A stretch of 6,210 nt of DNA from Frankiales bacterium (GCA_025965755.1 JAOPWI010000226.1:1-6210); one strand, 5' to 3'; shown: positions 1 through 6,210, numbered from the stretch's first letter. Notes: generated by a model from the sequence alone, not told the origin. Numbers and translations: made by a program.

Positions 1-52
1 TCGCCTGACGGCCTCGCCTGACGGACTCGGCTGACGGACTCGGCTGACGCCG
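1..52. repeat. Four tandem copies of a 13-bp unit
   Basis: Units begin at 1, 14, 27 and 40 and follow the pattern tcgSctgacggMc (S = C/G, M = A/C). Units 2 and 3 differ at one base, units 1 and 2 at one base, and unit 4 has diverged only at its last three bases (ccg). The array touches the left edge, so more copies may lie outside. A 13-base period is not a multiple of three, and each plus-strand unit contains TGA, so the array blocks all three plus frames. It is non-coding spacer after pknB as far as I can tell. Function is unknown; it resembles a short minisatellite formed by replication slippage. Confidence 0.85.
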
Positions 53-69
53 GCGGCGGCCGTGGTCAG
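44..69 (-). terminator. Possible bulged GC-rich hairpin after pknB
   Basis: On the transcript, CTGAC (69-65) can pair with GTCAG (48-44), and GCCG (60-57) with CGGC (52-49) around a 4-base loop, with a 4-base bulge (CACG, 64-61). This gives 9 pairs, 22 bases past the stop codon. There is no U-run, as is common for actinobacterial terminators, so this could equally be a chance structure in GC-rich DNA. It overlaps the last 13-bp repeat unit. Confidence 0.3.
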
Positions 70-78
70 GGAGCGCAG

Positions 79-90
79 CCCGGCGCCGGG
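79..90. repeat. Perfect 12-bp palindrome directly after the pknB stop
   Basis: The sequence cccggcgccggg is its own reverse complement and abuts the pknB stop codon (91-93). In RNA it could fold only as a small stem with a tight loop, or act together with the hairpin at 44-69 as part of a transcription end or an mRNA-stabilising element. GC-rich palindromes this short arise often by chance in such DNA. Confidence 0.35.
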
Positions 91-1824
91 TCAGGCGGCC
101 GGGCTGGCGGCGCCGCTGGGAGCCGGGGACGGCGCGGTCTGTTCCGGCGGCGCGCTGGCGACCGGCTGCGGCGAGGGCGAGGGCGGCGGCGGTGGCGGCT
201 CCTGGGCGACGCCGATGCGCACCGCGCTCCCGCGCTCCACGGTGTCCCCGGCGGAGCGCTGCTCGATGACCTGGCCGACCGGGCGCGGATCCGGGATGGG
301 CTCGATGGCGACGGAGAGACCGGCCTGGTGCAGCAGGCGGACGGCCTCCTCGACGGCGCGGCCGCGCACGTCCGGCACCTCGATCCGGCCGGTGGCGACG
401 ACGAGGCGCACGGACGTGCGCGCGCGCACGACCTCGCCGCCCGCCGGGTCGATGGCCAGCACCTGGCCGGCCGGCAGGTCGCCGTTGCGGAAGGAGACGT
501 CCTCGACGTTGAGTCCGGCGTCGGCGAGGACGCGCTCGGCGTCCTCGTGGCTGCTGCCGACGACCTGCGGGACCCGGCCGAGCTCGATGCCGCGGCTGAT
601 CGTGAGGTTGACCGTGCCTCCCTCCTGGTCGACGACGATCCCCTCCTGCGGCTTCTGGCCGATCACGGTGCCGGCCGGCTTGTCGTTGCGGAACTGCACC
701 GAGACCTCGCCGATGCGCAGGCCGAGCGCCGCCAGCTCACGGGTCGCCTCGACCTGGGTCAGGCCGACCAGCTCGGGCGCGGTCACGACGCCGGTGTCGT
801 TGACCAGCAGCCCGCGCACGAGGGCGGCCAGCGCGACCACGATGGCGAGCAGCAGCAGCCCGAACCCGCCGTAGACGACGTTGCGGCGCAGCGTGCTCGG
901 CCCGGCCGGGCGGGCCGGCACCAGCACCGTCGAGCCGCGCAGCGACGCGACGGCGTCAGGGGCGAGGACCGGCGTCGCCTCGACCGGTGCGCCGGCCGCG
1001 GCCCGCAGCAGGTCCTCGCGCATCTCGGCCGCGGACTGGTAGCGGTTGGCCGGGTTCTTCGCCATGGCCTTGAGCACGACCGCGTCGACATCGGGGGGCA
1101 GCGTGGTGTCGTACGTGCTCGGCGGGAGCGGGTCCTCGCGCACGTGCTGGTAGGCGACCGAGACCGGGCTGTCGCCGGTGAAGGGCGGTGCGCCGGCGAG
1201 CAGCTCGTAGAGCAGGCAGCCGGTGGAGTAGAGGTCGCTGCGGGCGTCGACGTGCTCGCCGCGCGCCTGCTCCGGGGAGAGGTACGCCGCGGTGCCGATC
1301 ACCGCCGACGTCTGCGTCATCGTCACGGACGTGTCGGCGACGGCGCGGGCGATGCCGAAGTCCATGACCTTCACGTCGCCGGTGCCGTTGAGCATGACGT
1401 TGCCGGGCTTGACGTCGCGGTGCACGATGCCGGCCTCGTGCGCGACCTGCAGGGCGGCGCAGATGTCGGCGACGACCTCGAGCGCGCGCTGCGGCAGCAG
1501 CCGGCCCTCGGTCTGCAGCACCTCGCGCAGGGTGCGGCCGTCGACCAGCTCCATGACGATGAAGGGCACGCCGGCGTCGTCCTCACCGGTGTCGTAGACC
1601 GACACGATGCACGGCGCGTTCAGCGAGGCGGCCGACTGCGCCTCGCGGCGGAACCGGGCCTGGAACGCCGGATCGCGGGCGAGATCCGGGCGCAGCACCT
1701 TGATGGCCACCGAGCGGCCCAGCCGCGCGTCGTCGGCGCGGTAGACCTGGGCCATACCGCCGACGCCGAGCAGCTCGCCCAGCTCGTAGCGGCCGCCGAG
1801 CTGACGGGTGTCCGGCTCGGTCAC
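91..1824 (-). CDS. pknB: PASTA-domain Ser/Thr protein kinase PknB
   Basis: This 577-residue protein is a transmembrane Hanks-type kinase that, in characterised relatives, senses peptidoglycan fragments or lipid II outside the cell and phosphorylates wall-synthesis and division proteins inside. The kinase domain spans about residues 13-273: Gly-rich loop LGVGGMAQVY (19-28), ATP-anchoring Lys42, helix-C Glu61, catalytic loop HRDVKPGN (135-142, Asp137), DFG (155-157) and SPEQ (183-186). The activation loop has Thr170-Gln-Thr172, matching the paired autophosphorylated threonines of Mycobacterium tuberculosis PknB. A juxtamembrane linker (about 274-315) leads to one membrane helix (about 316-339). 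Three PASTA repeats follow (about 347-411, 416-477, 481-540). The tail (541-577) has 15 prolines in 37 residues. The GTG start at 1824 overlaps the pknA stop by 4 bases and has a GAGGGG ribosome site 6 bases upstream. The start fits the usual short stretch before the kinase domain. M. tuberculosis PknB has four PASTA repeats and no comparable tail. The kinase assignment is certain from motifs; the symbol rests on domains plus gene order. Confidence 0.97.
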   Translation of the reverse strand: MTEPDTRQLGGRYELGELLGVGGMAQVYRADDARLGRSVAIKVLRPDLARDPAFQARFRREAQSAASLNAPCIVSVYDTGEDDAGVPFIVMELVDGRTLREVLQTEGRLLPQRALEVVADICAALQVAHEAGIVHRDVKPGNVMLNGTGDVKVMDFGIARAVADTSVTMTQTSAVIGTAAYLSPEQARGEHVDARSDLYSTGCLLYELLAGAPPFTGDSPVSVAYQHVREDPLPPSTYDTTLPPDVDAVVLKAMAKNPANRYQSAAEMREDLLRAAAGAPVEATPVLAPDAVASLRGSTVLVPARPAGPSTLRRNVVYGGFGLLLLAIVVALAALVRGLLVNDTGVVTAPELVGLTQVEATRELAALGLRIGEVSVQFRNDKPAGTVIGQKPQEGIVVDQEGGTVNLTISRGIELGRVPQVVGSSHEDAERVLADAGLNVEDVSFRNGDLPAGQVLAIDPAGGEVVRARTSVRLVVATGRIEVPDVRGRAVEEAVRLLHQAGLSVAIEPIPDPRPVGQVIEQRSAGDTVERGSAVRIGVAQEPPPPPPSPSPQPVASAPPEQTAPSPAPSGAASPAA

Positions 1825-2876
1825 CTGCCGCCCCTCGCTTCCTGCGCGACGGTCGTACGGCCGCCGTCCCTCGCGACGACGCTACCGGCGGCCGGAGGGG
1901 CGCCCAGGGAGGTGGGCGGCGCGCCGCCGTCCACGAGCAGGGCCTTGGCGGCCAGCAGCAGCAGCACGAGCAGCACCAGCGGCAGCGCCAGCCGCAGCGC
2001 CCGGCGGTGCAGGTGCGCGCGGCTTCCGGTGCCCTCCGGCCGGGCGGTCCGGCGACGGCTCGGGCGTACGGCGGCCAGCGCAGCGGCGAACTCCCCGGCG
2101 CTGGTCGGCCGGTCGGCCGGGTCCTTGGACAGCGCGCGCAGCACCAGCGAGCGCAGCGCGGCGGGCAGCACGGACGGCAGCGGCGGTGGCGGGTCGTGCA
2201 CGTGCGCGCGCGCCACGTCGGCGACGTTCGCCCCGTCGAACGGCCGCACTCCGGTCAGGCACTCGAAGGCGACGACGCCCAGCGCGTAGACGTCGGAGGC
2301 GGGAGTGACCGGCTGCCCGACCGCCTGCTCGGGCGACATGTAGAACGCCGTCCCGACCATCAGGCCGGTGGTGCTCGAGGTGCCGTCAAGGGCGCGCGCG
2401 ATGCCGAAGTCGGTGACCTTCACGACGCCGTCCGGCCGGACGAGCAGGTTGCCCGGCTTGACGTCGCGGTGCACGACGCCGGCGGTGTGCGCGACGTCCA
2501 GGGCGTCGGCGGCCTGGCCGAGCAGCGACAGGACGCGCTCGACGGGCAGCGCGCCCTCGCGGTCGAGCCGCGTCGACAACGGCTCGCCGTCGACGAGTTC
2601 CATCACCAGCCAGGCCCGCGAGCCGTCCTCGTCCTCGCCGTAGTCGAAGACGGAGGCGATGCCGGAGTGCGACAGCGCGGCCGCGTGCCGCGCCTCGGCC
2701 CGGAAGCGGTCACGGTCCGGACCGCTCATCCGGTCGGCCCGCAGCAGCTTCACCGCGACCGGGCGCTCCAGCACCGTGTCGGTCGCCCGCCAGACCTCCC
2801 CCATGCCGCCGACGGCGATCCGGTCGGCCAGCGCGTAGCGCCCCGCGACCACCGCGGGCCCGGGCGCGGGCGTCAC
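1821..2876 (-). CDS. pknA: Membrane Ser/Thr protein kinase PknA
   Basis: This 351-residue Hanks-type kinase is the usual partner of PknB in actinobacteria, where it phosphorylates division and growth proteins. The kinase domain covers about residues 13-268: Gly-rich loop IAVGGMGEVW (20-29), Lys43, Glu61, catalytic loop HRDVKPGN (136-143, Asp138), DFG (156-158), activation-loop cluster SSTTG (167-171) and SPEQ (181-184), so it should be active. A short basic linker with RRR (274-276) and HRR precedes one strongly hydrophobic helix at about 292-314. The remaining 37 residues are outside, with no PASTA repeat. The whole is about 80 residues shorter than M. tuberculosis PknA (431 aa as I recall), mainly in the juxtamembrane and outside parts. 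The GTG start at 2876 overlaps the pbpA stop by 4 bases. The only purine run, GGGG, ends 2 bases from the start, too close for a normal ribosome site, so coupling to pbpA translation is likely. The symbol comes from its place between pbpA and pknB and from lacking PASTA domains. Confidence 0.95.
   Translation of the reverse strand: MTPAPGPAVVAGRYALADRIAVGGMGEVWRATDTVLERPVAVKLLRADRMSGPDRDRFRAEARHAAALSHSGIASVFDYGEDEDGSRAWLVMELVDGEPLSTRLDREGALPVERVLSLLGQAADALDVAHTAGVVHRDVKPGNLLVRPDGVVKVTDFGIARALDGTSSTTGLMVGTAFYMSPEQAVGQPVTPASDVYALGVVAFECLTGVRPFDGANVADVARAHVHDPPPPLPSVLPAALRSLVLRALSKDPADRPTSAGEFAAALAAVRPSRRRTARPEGTGSRAHLHRRALRLALPLVLLVLLLLAAKALLVDGGAPPTSLGAPPAAGSVVARDGGRTTVAQEARGGR
1831..1836 (-). 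promoter_or_regulatory. Ribosome binding site of pknB
   Basis: The minus strand reads GAGGGG here, 6 bases before the GTG start of pknB, inside the last codons of pknA. It is the only well-placed Shine-Dalgarno-like sequence among the four internal gene junctions. It supports the GTG at 1824 and suggests pknB can be initiated partly independently of pknA, although the 4-base overlap also allows coupling. Confidence 0.6.
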
Positions 2877-4342
2877 CGCCCCAGCACCGCCTGCATGACC
2901 TCTCCGCCCAGCGGCGCGGCCACCCGCCCGCCGGTGGCCTCGTCACCACCGCCACCGCCCTCCTCGACGATGACCGCCACGGCAACCCGGGGATCGTCGA
3001 CCGGCGCGAAGCCGATGAACCAGGCGTGCGGTGCGCGGCCGCCGCCGGTCTGCGCGGTGCCGGTCTTGCCCGCGACGCGCACCCCGGGAATCTGCGCCCG
3101 CACGCCGCTGCCGTCGGCGACGACGAGCTCCATCATGGCGGCCAGCTGCCCGGCCACCTTCTCAGAGACCGCCCGCTTGTAGACCTTCGGCTCGGCCGTG
3201 CGCAGCACCGACAGGTCGGCCGCCTGCACCTCGCGGACCAGATAGGGCTCCATGACCTCGCCCCGGTTGGCGACGCCGGCCGCGACCATGGCCATCTGCA
3301 GCGGCGTCGCGCGCACCTCGAACTGCCCGATGCCGGACTGCCCGAGACCGGGCGGGTTCAGGTCGTCGGGGAAGACGCTGGTCGCGGTGTTCAGCGGCAC
3401 CACCAGCTTGTCGTCGCCGAAGCCGAACGCCTCCGCCTGCTCGCGCAGCGCGTCCTGCCCGACGTCCAGAGCCAGCTGCGCGAAGGCGGTGTTGCAGGAG
3501 ATGCGCATCGCGTCGGCGAGCGTCGTGGTCTTGCCGTCGCCGCAGCGTCCGCCGCCGAAGTTCGGCAGCGGGCGGGAGGTCTGCGGCAGCAGCAGCGTGT
3601 CCGGTGAGGCGACCCGCGTCTCGGGATCGGCGACGGTGCCCTGGGACAGCGCCGCCGCGGCGGTGATGACCTTGAAGGTCGATCCGGGCGGGTAGGTCTC
3701 GTCGATCGCGCGGTTGCGCAGCGGGCGGGTGCGGTCCTGCGACAGCCGCTCGTACGCCGCGCGGATCCCGGCCGGATCGTGCGAGGACAGCCGCGCCGGG
3801 TCGTACGACGGCTTGCTCACCATCGCGAGGATCGCGCCGGTCCTCGGGTCGAGGGCGACCACCGCGCCGCGCCGGTTGCCGAGCAGGTCGAACGCGGCCT
3901 GCTGCGCGCGCGGCAGCAGGGTGACCGCGACGCGGCCGCCCTCGGGCTCGCGACCCGTCACGTAGTCCGACAGCCGGCGCACGAAGAACTCGTCGGACTC
4001 GCCGGAGAGCAGGCGGTCCTCGGTGCGCTCCAGGCCGGTGGTGCCGTAGACCAGCGAGGAGTAACCGGTGGCATGGGCGTAGAGCTCGCCGCCCGGATAG
4101 GTGCGCAGGTACCTGAGCCGGTCGTCGGTCTCGCGGGAGGACGCCAGCGCCTGCTGGCCGGAGCCGGTGCCCACGACGATCGGGCCGCGTTCCCGGTCGA
4201 ACTGGCGGATGAGCACGCGCGCGTTGCGCGGATCGTCGCGGTACTCCTCGGCCTTGACGACCTGGATGTAGTTGACGTTCACCATCAGCAGGCCGAACAG
4301 GACCAGGACGGCGAGCGCGATCTTGCGGAGCGGGCCGTTCAT
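2873..4342 (-). CDS. pbpA: Class B penicillin-binding protein PbpA (transpeptidase)
   Basis: This 489-residue protein is a membrane-anchored D,D-transpeptidase that crosslinks peptidoglycan outside the cell and is the target of beta-lactams. The length matches M. tuberculosis PbpA (about 491). One N-terminal membrane helix lies at about 8-28, after a short positively charged end (RK at 6-7). A dimerisation/pedestal region covers about 40-155. The transpeptidase domain runs from about 158 to the end. All three active-site motifs are present: STFK (nucleophile Ser221, Lys224), SCN (282-284) and KTGT (426-429). Cys267 and Cys283 could form a disulfide near the active site. A glycine-rich segment (EEGGGGGDEATGG, 460-472) lies near the C-terminus. 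The ATG at 4342 gives the correct membrane anchor and overlaps the rodA stop as ATGA. The frame stays open far upstream, but that part lies wholly over rodA and looks non-coding. No strong ribosome site is close: GGTGG sits about 7 bases upstream, while a GAGGAGG is over 20 bases away. RodA directly upstream is the expected glycosyltransferase partner. Confidence 0.96.
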   Translation of the reverse strand: MNGPLRKIALAVLVLFGLLMVNVNYIQVVKAEEYRDDPRNARVLIRQFDRERGPIVVGTGSGQQALASSRETDDRLRYLRTYPGGELYAHATGYSSLVYGTTGLERTEDRLLSGESDEFFVRRLSDYVTGREPEGGRVAVTLLPRAQQAAFDLLGNRRGAVVALDPRTGAILAMVSKPSYDPARLSSHDPAGIRAAYERLSQDRTRPLRNRAIDETYPPGSTFKVITAAAALSQGTVADPETRVASPDTLLLPQTSRPLPNFGGGRCGDGKTTTLADAMRISCNTAFAQLALDVGQDALREQAEAFGFGDDKLVVPLNTATSVFPDDLNPPGLGQSGIGQFEVRATPLQMAMVAAGVANRGEVMEPYLVREVQAADLSVLRTAEPKVYKRAVSEKVAGQLAAMMELVVADGSGVRAQIPGVRVAGKTGTAQTGGGRAPHAWFIGFAPVDDPRVAVAVIVEEGGGGGDEATGGRVAAPLGGEVMQAVLGR

Positions 4343-5745
4343 CGGCGGACCACCGTCGTCCGGGCCTCCTCGACGACCGCGCGCGCGGCCTCGGGGGCGA
4401 TGGGTGCGGGAGCGGGGCGGCGGGCTGCGTCGGACACCCGCAGCAGCAGGGCGACGAGGGCCCAGTTGGCGACGATGGACGAGCCGCCGTACGACAGCCA
4501 CGGCAGCGTCACGCCGGTGAGCGGGATGAGCCGCGTGACGCCGCCCACGATGACGAACACCTGCAGCGCCAGGGCGAACGACAGCCCGACGGCGAGCAGC
4601 TTGCCGAAGGAGTCGCGGCACGCCAGCGCCGTGCGCAGCCCGCGCTCGACGATGAGCGCGAACAGCATGAGCACCGCCATGACGCCGAACAGGCCGAGCT
4701 CCTCGCCGACGGTCGCCAGAATGAAGTCGGTCTTGGCGAACGGCACGGTTCCCGGGCTGCCCTCGCCCAGGCCGGTGCCGGTCAGGCCCCCGCTGCCGAA
4801 GCCGAACAGCCCCTGCACCAGCTGGTAGCCGTCGCCGCCGGCGTCCGCGAACGGGTCCAGCCAGGTGTCGACGCGCTGGCGGACGTGGCCGAACAGCGCG
4901 TAGGCCGCGAAGGCGCCGCCGAGGAACAACCCCAGGCCGATGAGCAGCCAGCTGGTGCGCTCGGTCGCGACGTAGAGCATCACCACGAAGATGCCGAAGA
5001 ACAGCAGCGAGCTGCCGAGGTCCTTCTCGCGGACCAGCACCGCGAGCGAGGCGGCCCAGGCCAGCAGCACCGGCCCGAGGTCGCGGGCGCGCGGAAAGTC
5101 GATCCCGAGCACCCGCCGGCTGGCCAACGACAGCACGTCGCGCTTGGACACCAGGTAGCCGGCGAAGAAGATGATCAGCAGCAGCTTCGCCACCTCGCTG
5201 GGCTGCACGGTCATCGGGCCGACCCGGATCCACAGCCGGGCGCCGTTGATGGTCTGGCCGAGCACCGGCAGCGCCGGGAGCATGAGGAACACCAGGCCGA
5301 CCGCAGCGCAGGTGTAGGTGTAGCGCGCCAGCCGGGTGTGCTCGCGCACCACCCACAGCACGGCGATGAACAGCACGATGCCGACCGCGGTCCAGATCAG
5401 CTGCAGCGGTGCGTCGGCGCGCGGCAGGGCGCGACCGCGGGCGCGGGCCCGCTCGATGGCGTCGTAGTCCAGCCGCCGGATGAGGACCAGTCCGAGGCCG
5501 TTGAGCAGGGCGACGCACGGCACGATCAGCGGGTCGGCGTACGGGGCCAGGCGCCGCACGGCCAGGTGCGCGGTGAGGAACAGGCCGCCCAGGCCCAGGC
5601 CGTACCCGAGGGTGCCGGACGGGAGGCGGCCGTCCTGCGCGAGGCCGACCGCGGCGTAGGCGAGGACCGCGACGGCCACCGCGAAGACGATGAGCAGCAG
5701 CTCGGTGTTGCGCCGGGTGGCTGGTCCGGGGGCGGGGGCGGTCAC
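4339..5745 (-). CDS. rodA: SEDS-family peptidoglycan glycosyltransferase RodA (FtsW/RodA/SpoVE)
   Basis: This 468-residue polytopic membrane protein polymerises lipid II into glycan strands in partnership with a class B PBP, here PbpA. Its length is close to M. tuberculosis RodA (about 469). Hydrophobic segments begin at about 14-36 and continue to about 436, enough for the ten or more helices typical of SEDS proteins. SEDS signatures in order: NGARLWI (167-173), QPSEVAKL (181-188), REKDLGSSL (239-247), the outside loop WLDPFADAGGDGYQL (295-309), TDFILATVGEELGL (339-352) and PLTGVTLPWLSYGGSS (408-423). By alignment from memory with the outside loop of E. coli FtsW, Asp301 is the likely catalytic aspartate. 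The C-terminal cytoplasmic tail (437-468) is rich in Ala, Pro and Arg. The GTG start at 5745 overlaps the pstP stop by 4 bases and has no clear ribosome site, so translation is probably coupled. FtsW is the alternative within the family, but the pstP/pbpA context favours RodA. Confidence 0.95.
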   Translation of the reverse strand: MTAPAPGPATRRNTELLLIVFAVAVAVLAYAAVGLAQDGRLPSGTLGYGLGLGGLFLTAHLAVRRLAPYADPLIVPCVALLNGLGLVLIRRLDYDAIERARARGRALPRADAPLQLIWTAVGIVLFIAVLWVVREHTRLARYTYTCAAVGLVFLMLPALPVLGQTINGARLWIRVGPMTVQPSEVAKLLLIIFFAGYLVSKRDVLSLASRRVLGIDFPRARDLGPVLLAWAASLAVLVREKDLGSSLLFFGIFVVMLYVATERTSWLLIGLGLFLGGAFAAYALFGHVRQRVDTWLDPFADAGGDGYQLVQGLFGFGSGGLTGTGLGEGSPGTVPFAKTDFILATVGEELGLFGVMAVLMLFALIVERGLRTALACRDSFGKLLAVGLSFALALQVFVIVGGVTRLIPLTGVTLPWLSYGGSSIVANWALVALLLRVSDAARRPAPAPIAPEAARAVVEEARTTVVRR

Positions 5746-6210
5746 GGCGCGCTCGGGGCCGGCACCGGGAACGGCGAGGCCGACGGTACGGGCGCCGGCG
5801 TCGGCTGGACCTGCGAGCTGGCGCCCTCGTCGAGGCGGGCCACGATGCGGTCGGCGTCGCTGCGGTCGGCGGCGACGATGCCCTTGCGCACCCGGGCCCC
5901 GTCGATCTCGGACAGGCTGTCGACGGTCATGCCGGTGCGCTCCTCGACGTCGGACAGGTGCAGGCCGAGCAGGCTGCCGGTGACGCCGCGGAAGACCGCC
6001 ACCCGGCCGTCGTCGACCCCCACGTAGTACTGGGAACGCAGGTAGGTCCAGCCGGTTCCCGCGCCGACGGCCAGCAGCGCGAGCAGGACCAGCCCCACCA
6101 GCACCGCGCGGCGGCGGGAGGCGCGCGGGCGCGGCGTGGTGACCTGGACGGCGCTGGTGCGCGGCGGCTCGACGTCGCGTCCCTCGGCCGTGCGCGCGCG
6201 GGCCGCGGCG
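5742..6210 (-). CDS. pstP: PP2C Ser/Thr phosphatase PstP, C-terminal part (5' end beyond window)
   Basis: The 155 residues seen here are the C-terminal end of a reading frame still open at the right edge. By position and sequence this is PstP (Ppp), the PP2C phosphatase that dephosphorylates PknA, PknB and their substrates. Its catalytic domain would lie outside the window, so phosphatase activity cannot be confirmed here. Visible residues 1-34 are an Arg/Pro/Thr-rich cytoplasmic linker ending in RPRASRRR. One membrane helix follows at about 35-57. The outside domain starts SQYYVGVDDGRVAVFRG (59-75) and runs to about 126, with the SQYYVG...VAVFRGV and LLGL patterns I recall from M. tuberculosis PstP. 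The last 20 or so residues are Pro/Ala/Ser-rich. A GTG at 6104 could be mistaken for a start, but it falls at the edge of the membrane helix and the frame continues upstream in matching linker sequence. The outside part (about 98 residues) looks shorter than in M. tuberculosis. The stop at 5742-5744 overlaps the rodA start. Confidence 0.9.
   Translation of the reverse strand, partial: AAARARTAEGRDVEPPRTSAVQVTTPRPRASRRRAVLVGLVLLALLAVGAGTGWTYLRSQYYVGVDDGRVAVFRGVTGSLLGLHLSDVEERTGMTVDSLSEIDGARVRKGIVAADRSDADRIVARLDEGASSQVQPTPAPVPSASPFPVPAPSAP

Noticed and set aside
1..52. CRISPR array
   Set aside because: The 13-bp units are directly adjacent with no spacers and are far shorter than CRISPR repeats.
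62..874. 270-codon plus-strand frame over the pknB 3' part
   Set aside because: Antisense to the conserved PASTA region and made of Ser/Thr/Arg/Pro-rich low-complexity sequence without a domain.
328..2289. 653-codon open frame on the plus strand across pknB and the end of pknA
   Set aside because: It is antisense to two genes with full kinase motifs. The predicted protein is dominated by R, A, G, D, H, Q and V with no recognisable domain, as expected for a GC-rich shadow frame.
2007..4828. Long plus-strand open frames (2007-3182, 3779-4828) antisense to pknA, pbpA and rodA
   Set aside because: Low-complexity Arg/Ala/Pro/His-rich translations with no domains; they exist because stop codons are rare at this GC content.
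4343..5518. N-terminal extension of pbpA, which stays open on the minus strand to 5518
   Set aside because: It lies in another frame of rodA and reads as Arg/Ala/Pro-rich noise. The ATG at 4342 gives the expected membrane anchor, family length and ATGA overlap.
4885..6027. 380-codon plus-strand open frame antisense to rodA and pstP
   Set aside because: Composition is E/Q/H/A/G-rich and hydrophilic, the mirror of hydrophobic codons in the rodA membrane helices. It shows no domain.
5742..6104. A separate 120-residue small membrane protein starting with GTG at 6104
   Set aside because: The frame continues open to the window edge with a basic cytoplasmic linker, and the outside segment matches the PstP C-terminus, so this is the tail of a larger gene.
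1..6210. A novel defence or mobile system
   Set aside because: Every gene belongs to the known actinobacterial wall-signalling operon. I saw no integrase, transposase, tRNA, attachment-site duplication or compositional break.

Overview
This is a very GC-rich window (clearly above 70% by eye, with G/C at nearly every third codon position) from a high-GC actinobacterium (Actinomycetota). The gene order pstP-rodA-pbpA-pknA-pknB, all on the minus strand, is the cell-wall/cell-division signalling cluster known near the replication origin of Mycobacterium, Streptomyces and relatives. Genus cannot be fixed from the sequence alone.

Reading in the direction of transcription (right to left): 6210-5742 is the 3' part of pstP, giving the membrane anchor and outside domain of a PP2C Ser/Thr phosphatase whose catalytic domain lies beyond the right edge. 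5745-4339 is rodA, a SEDS peptidoglycan glycosyltransferase. 4342-2873 is pbpA, a class B penicillin-binding transpeptidase. 2876-1821 is pknA and 1824-91 is pknB, two membrane Hanks-type Ser/Thr kinases. PknB carries three extracytoplasmic PASTA repeats and a proline-rich C-terminal tail. Positions 1-90 are non-coding as far as I can see. They hold four tandem copies of a 13-bp unit and GC-rich inverted repeats after the pknB stop. There is no gene-free stretch above 300 bases.

All four gene junctions are 4-base overlaps of the (A/G)TGA type (5742-5745, 4339-4342, 2873-2876, 1821-1824), so the five genes almost certainly form one translationally coupled operon. In the accepted model, RodA polymerises glycan strands and PbpA crosslinks them. 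PknB senses muropeptide or lipid II through its PASTA domains and, with PknA, phosphorylates division and wall-synthesis proteins. PstP reverses these phosphorylations.

I did not find a new biological system here. The points worth a second look are lineage-level variations: three PASTA repeats plus a Pro-rich tail in PknB, a compact PknA, a short PstP outside domain with its own Pro/Ala/Ser tail, apparent absence of two reported PbpA phosphosites, and the 13-bp tandem repeat at the left edge.
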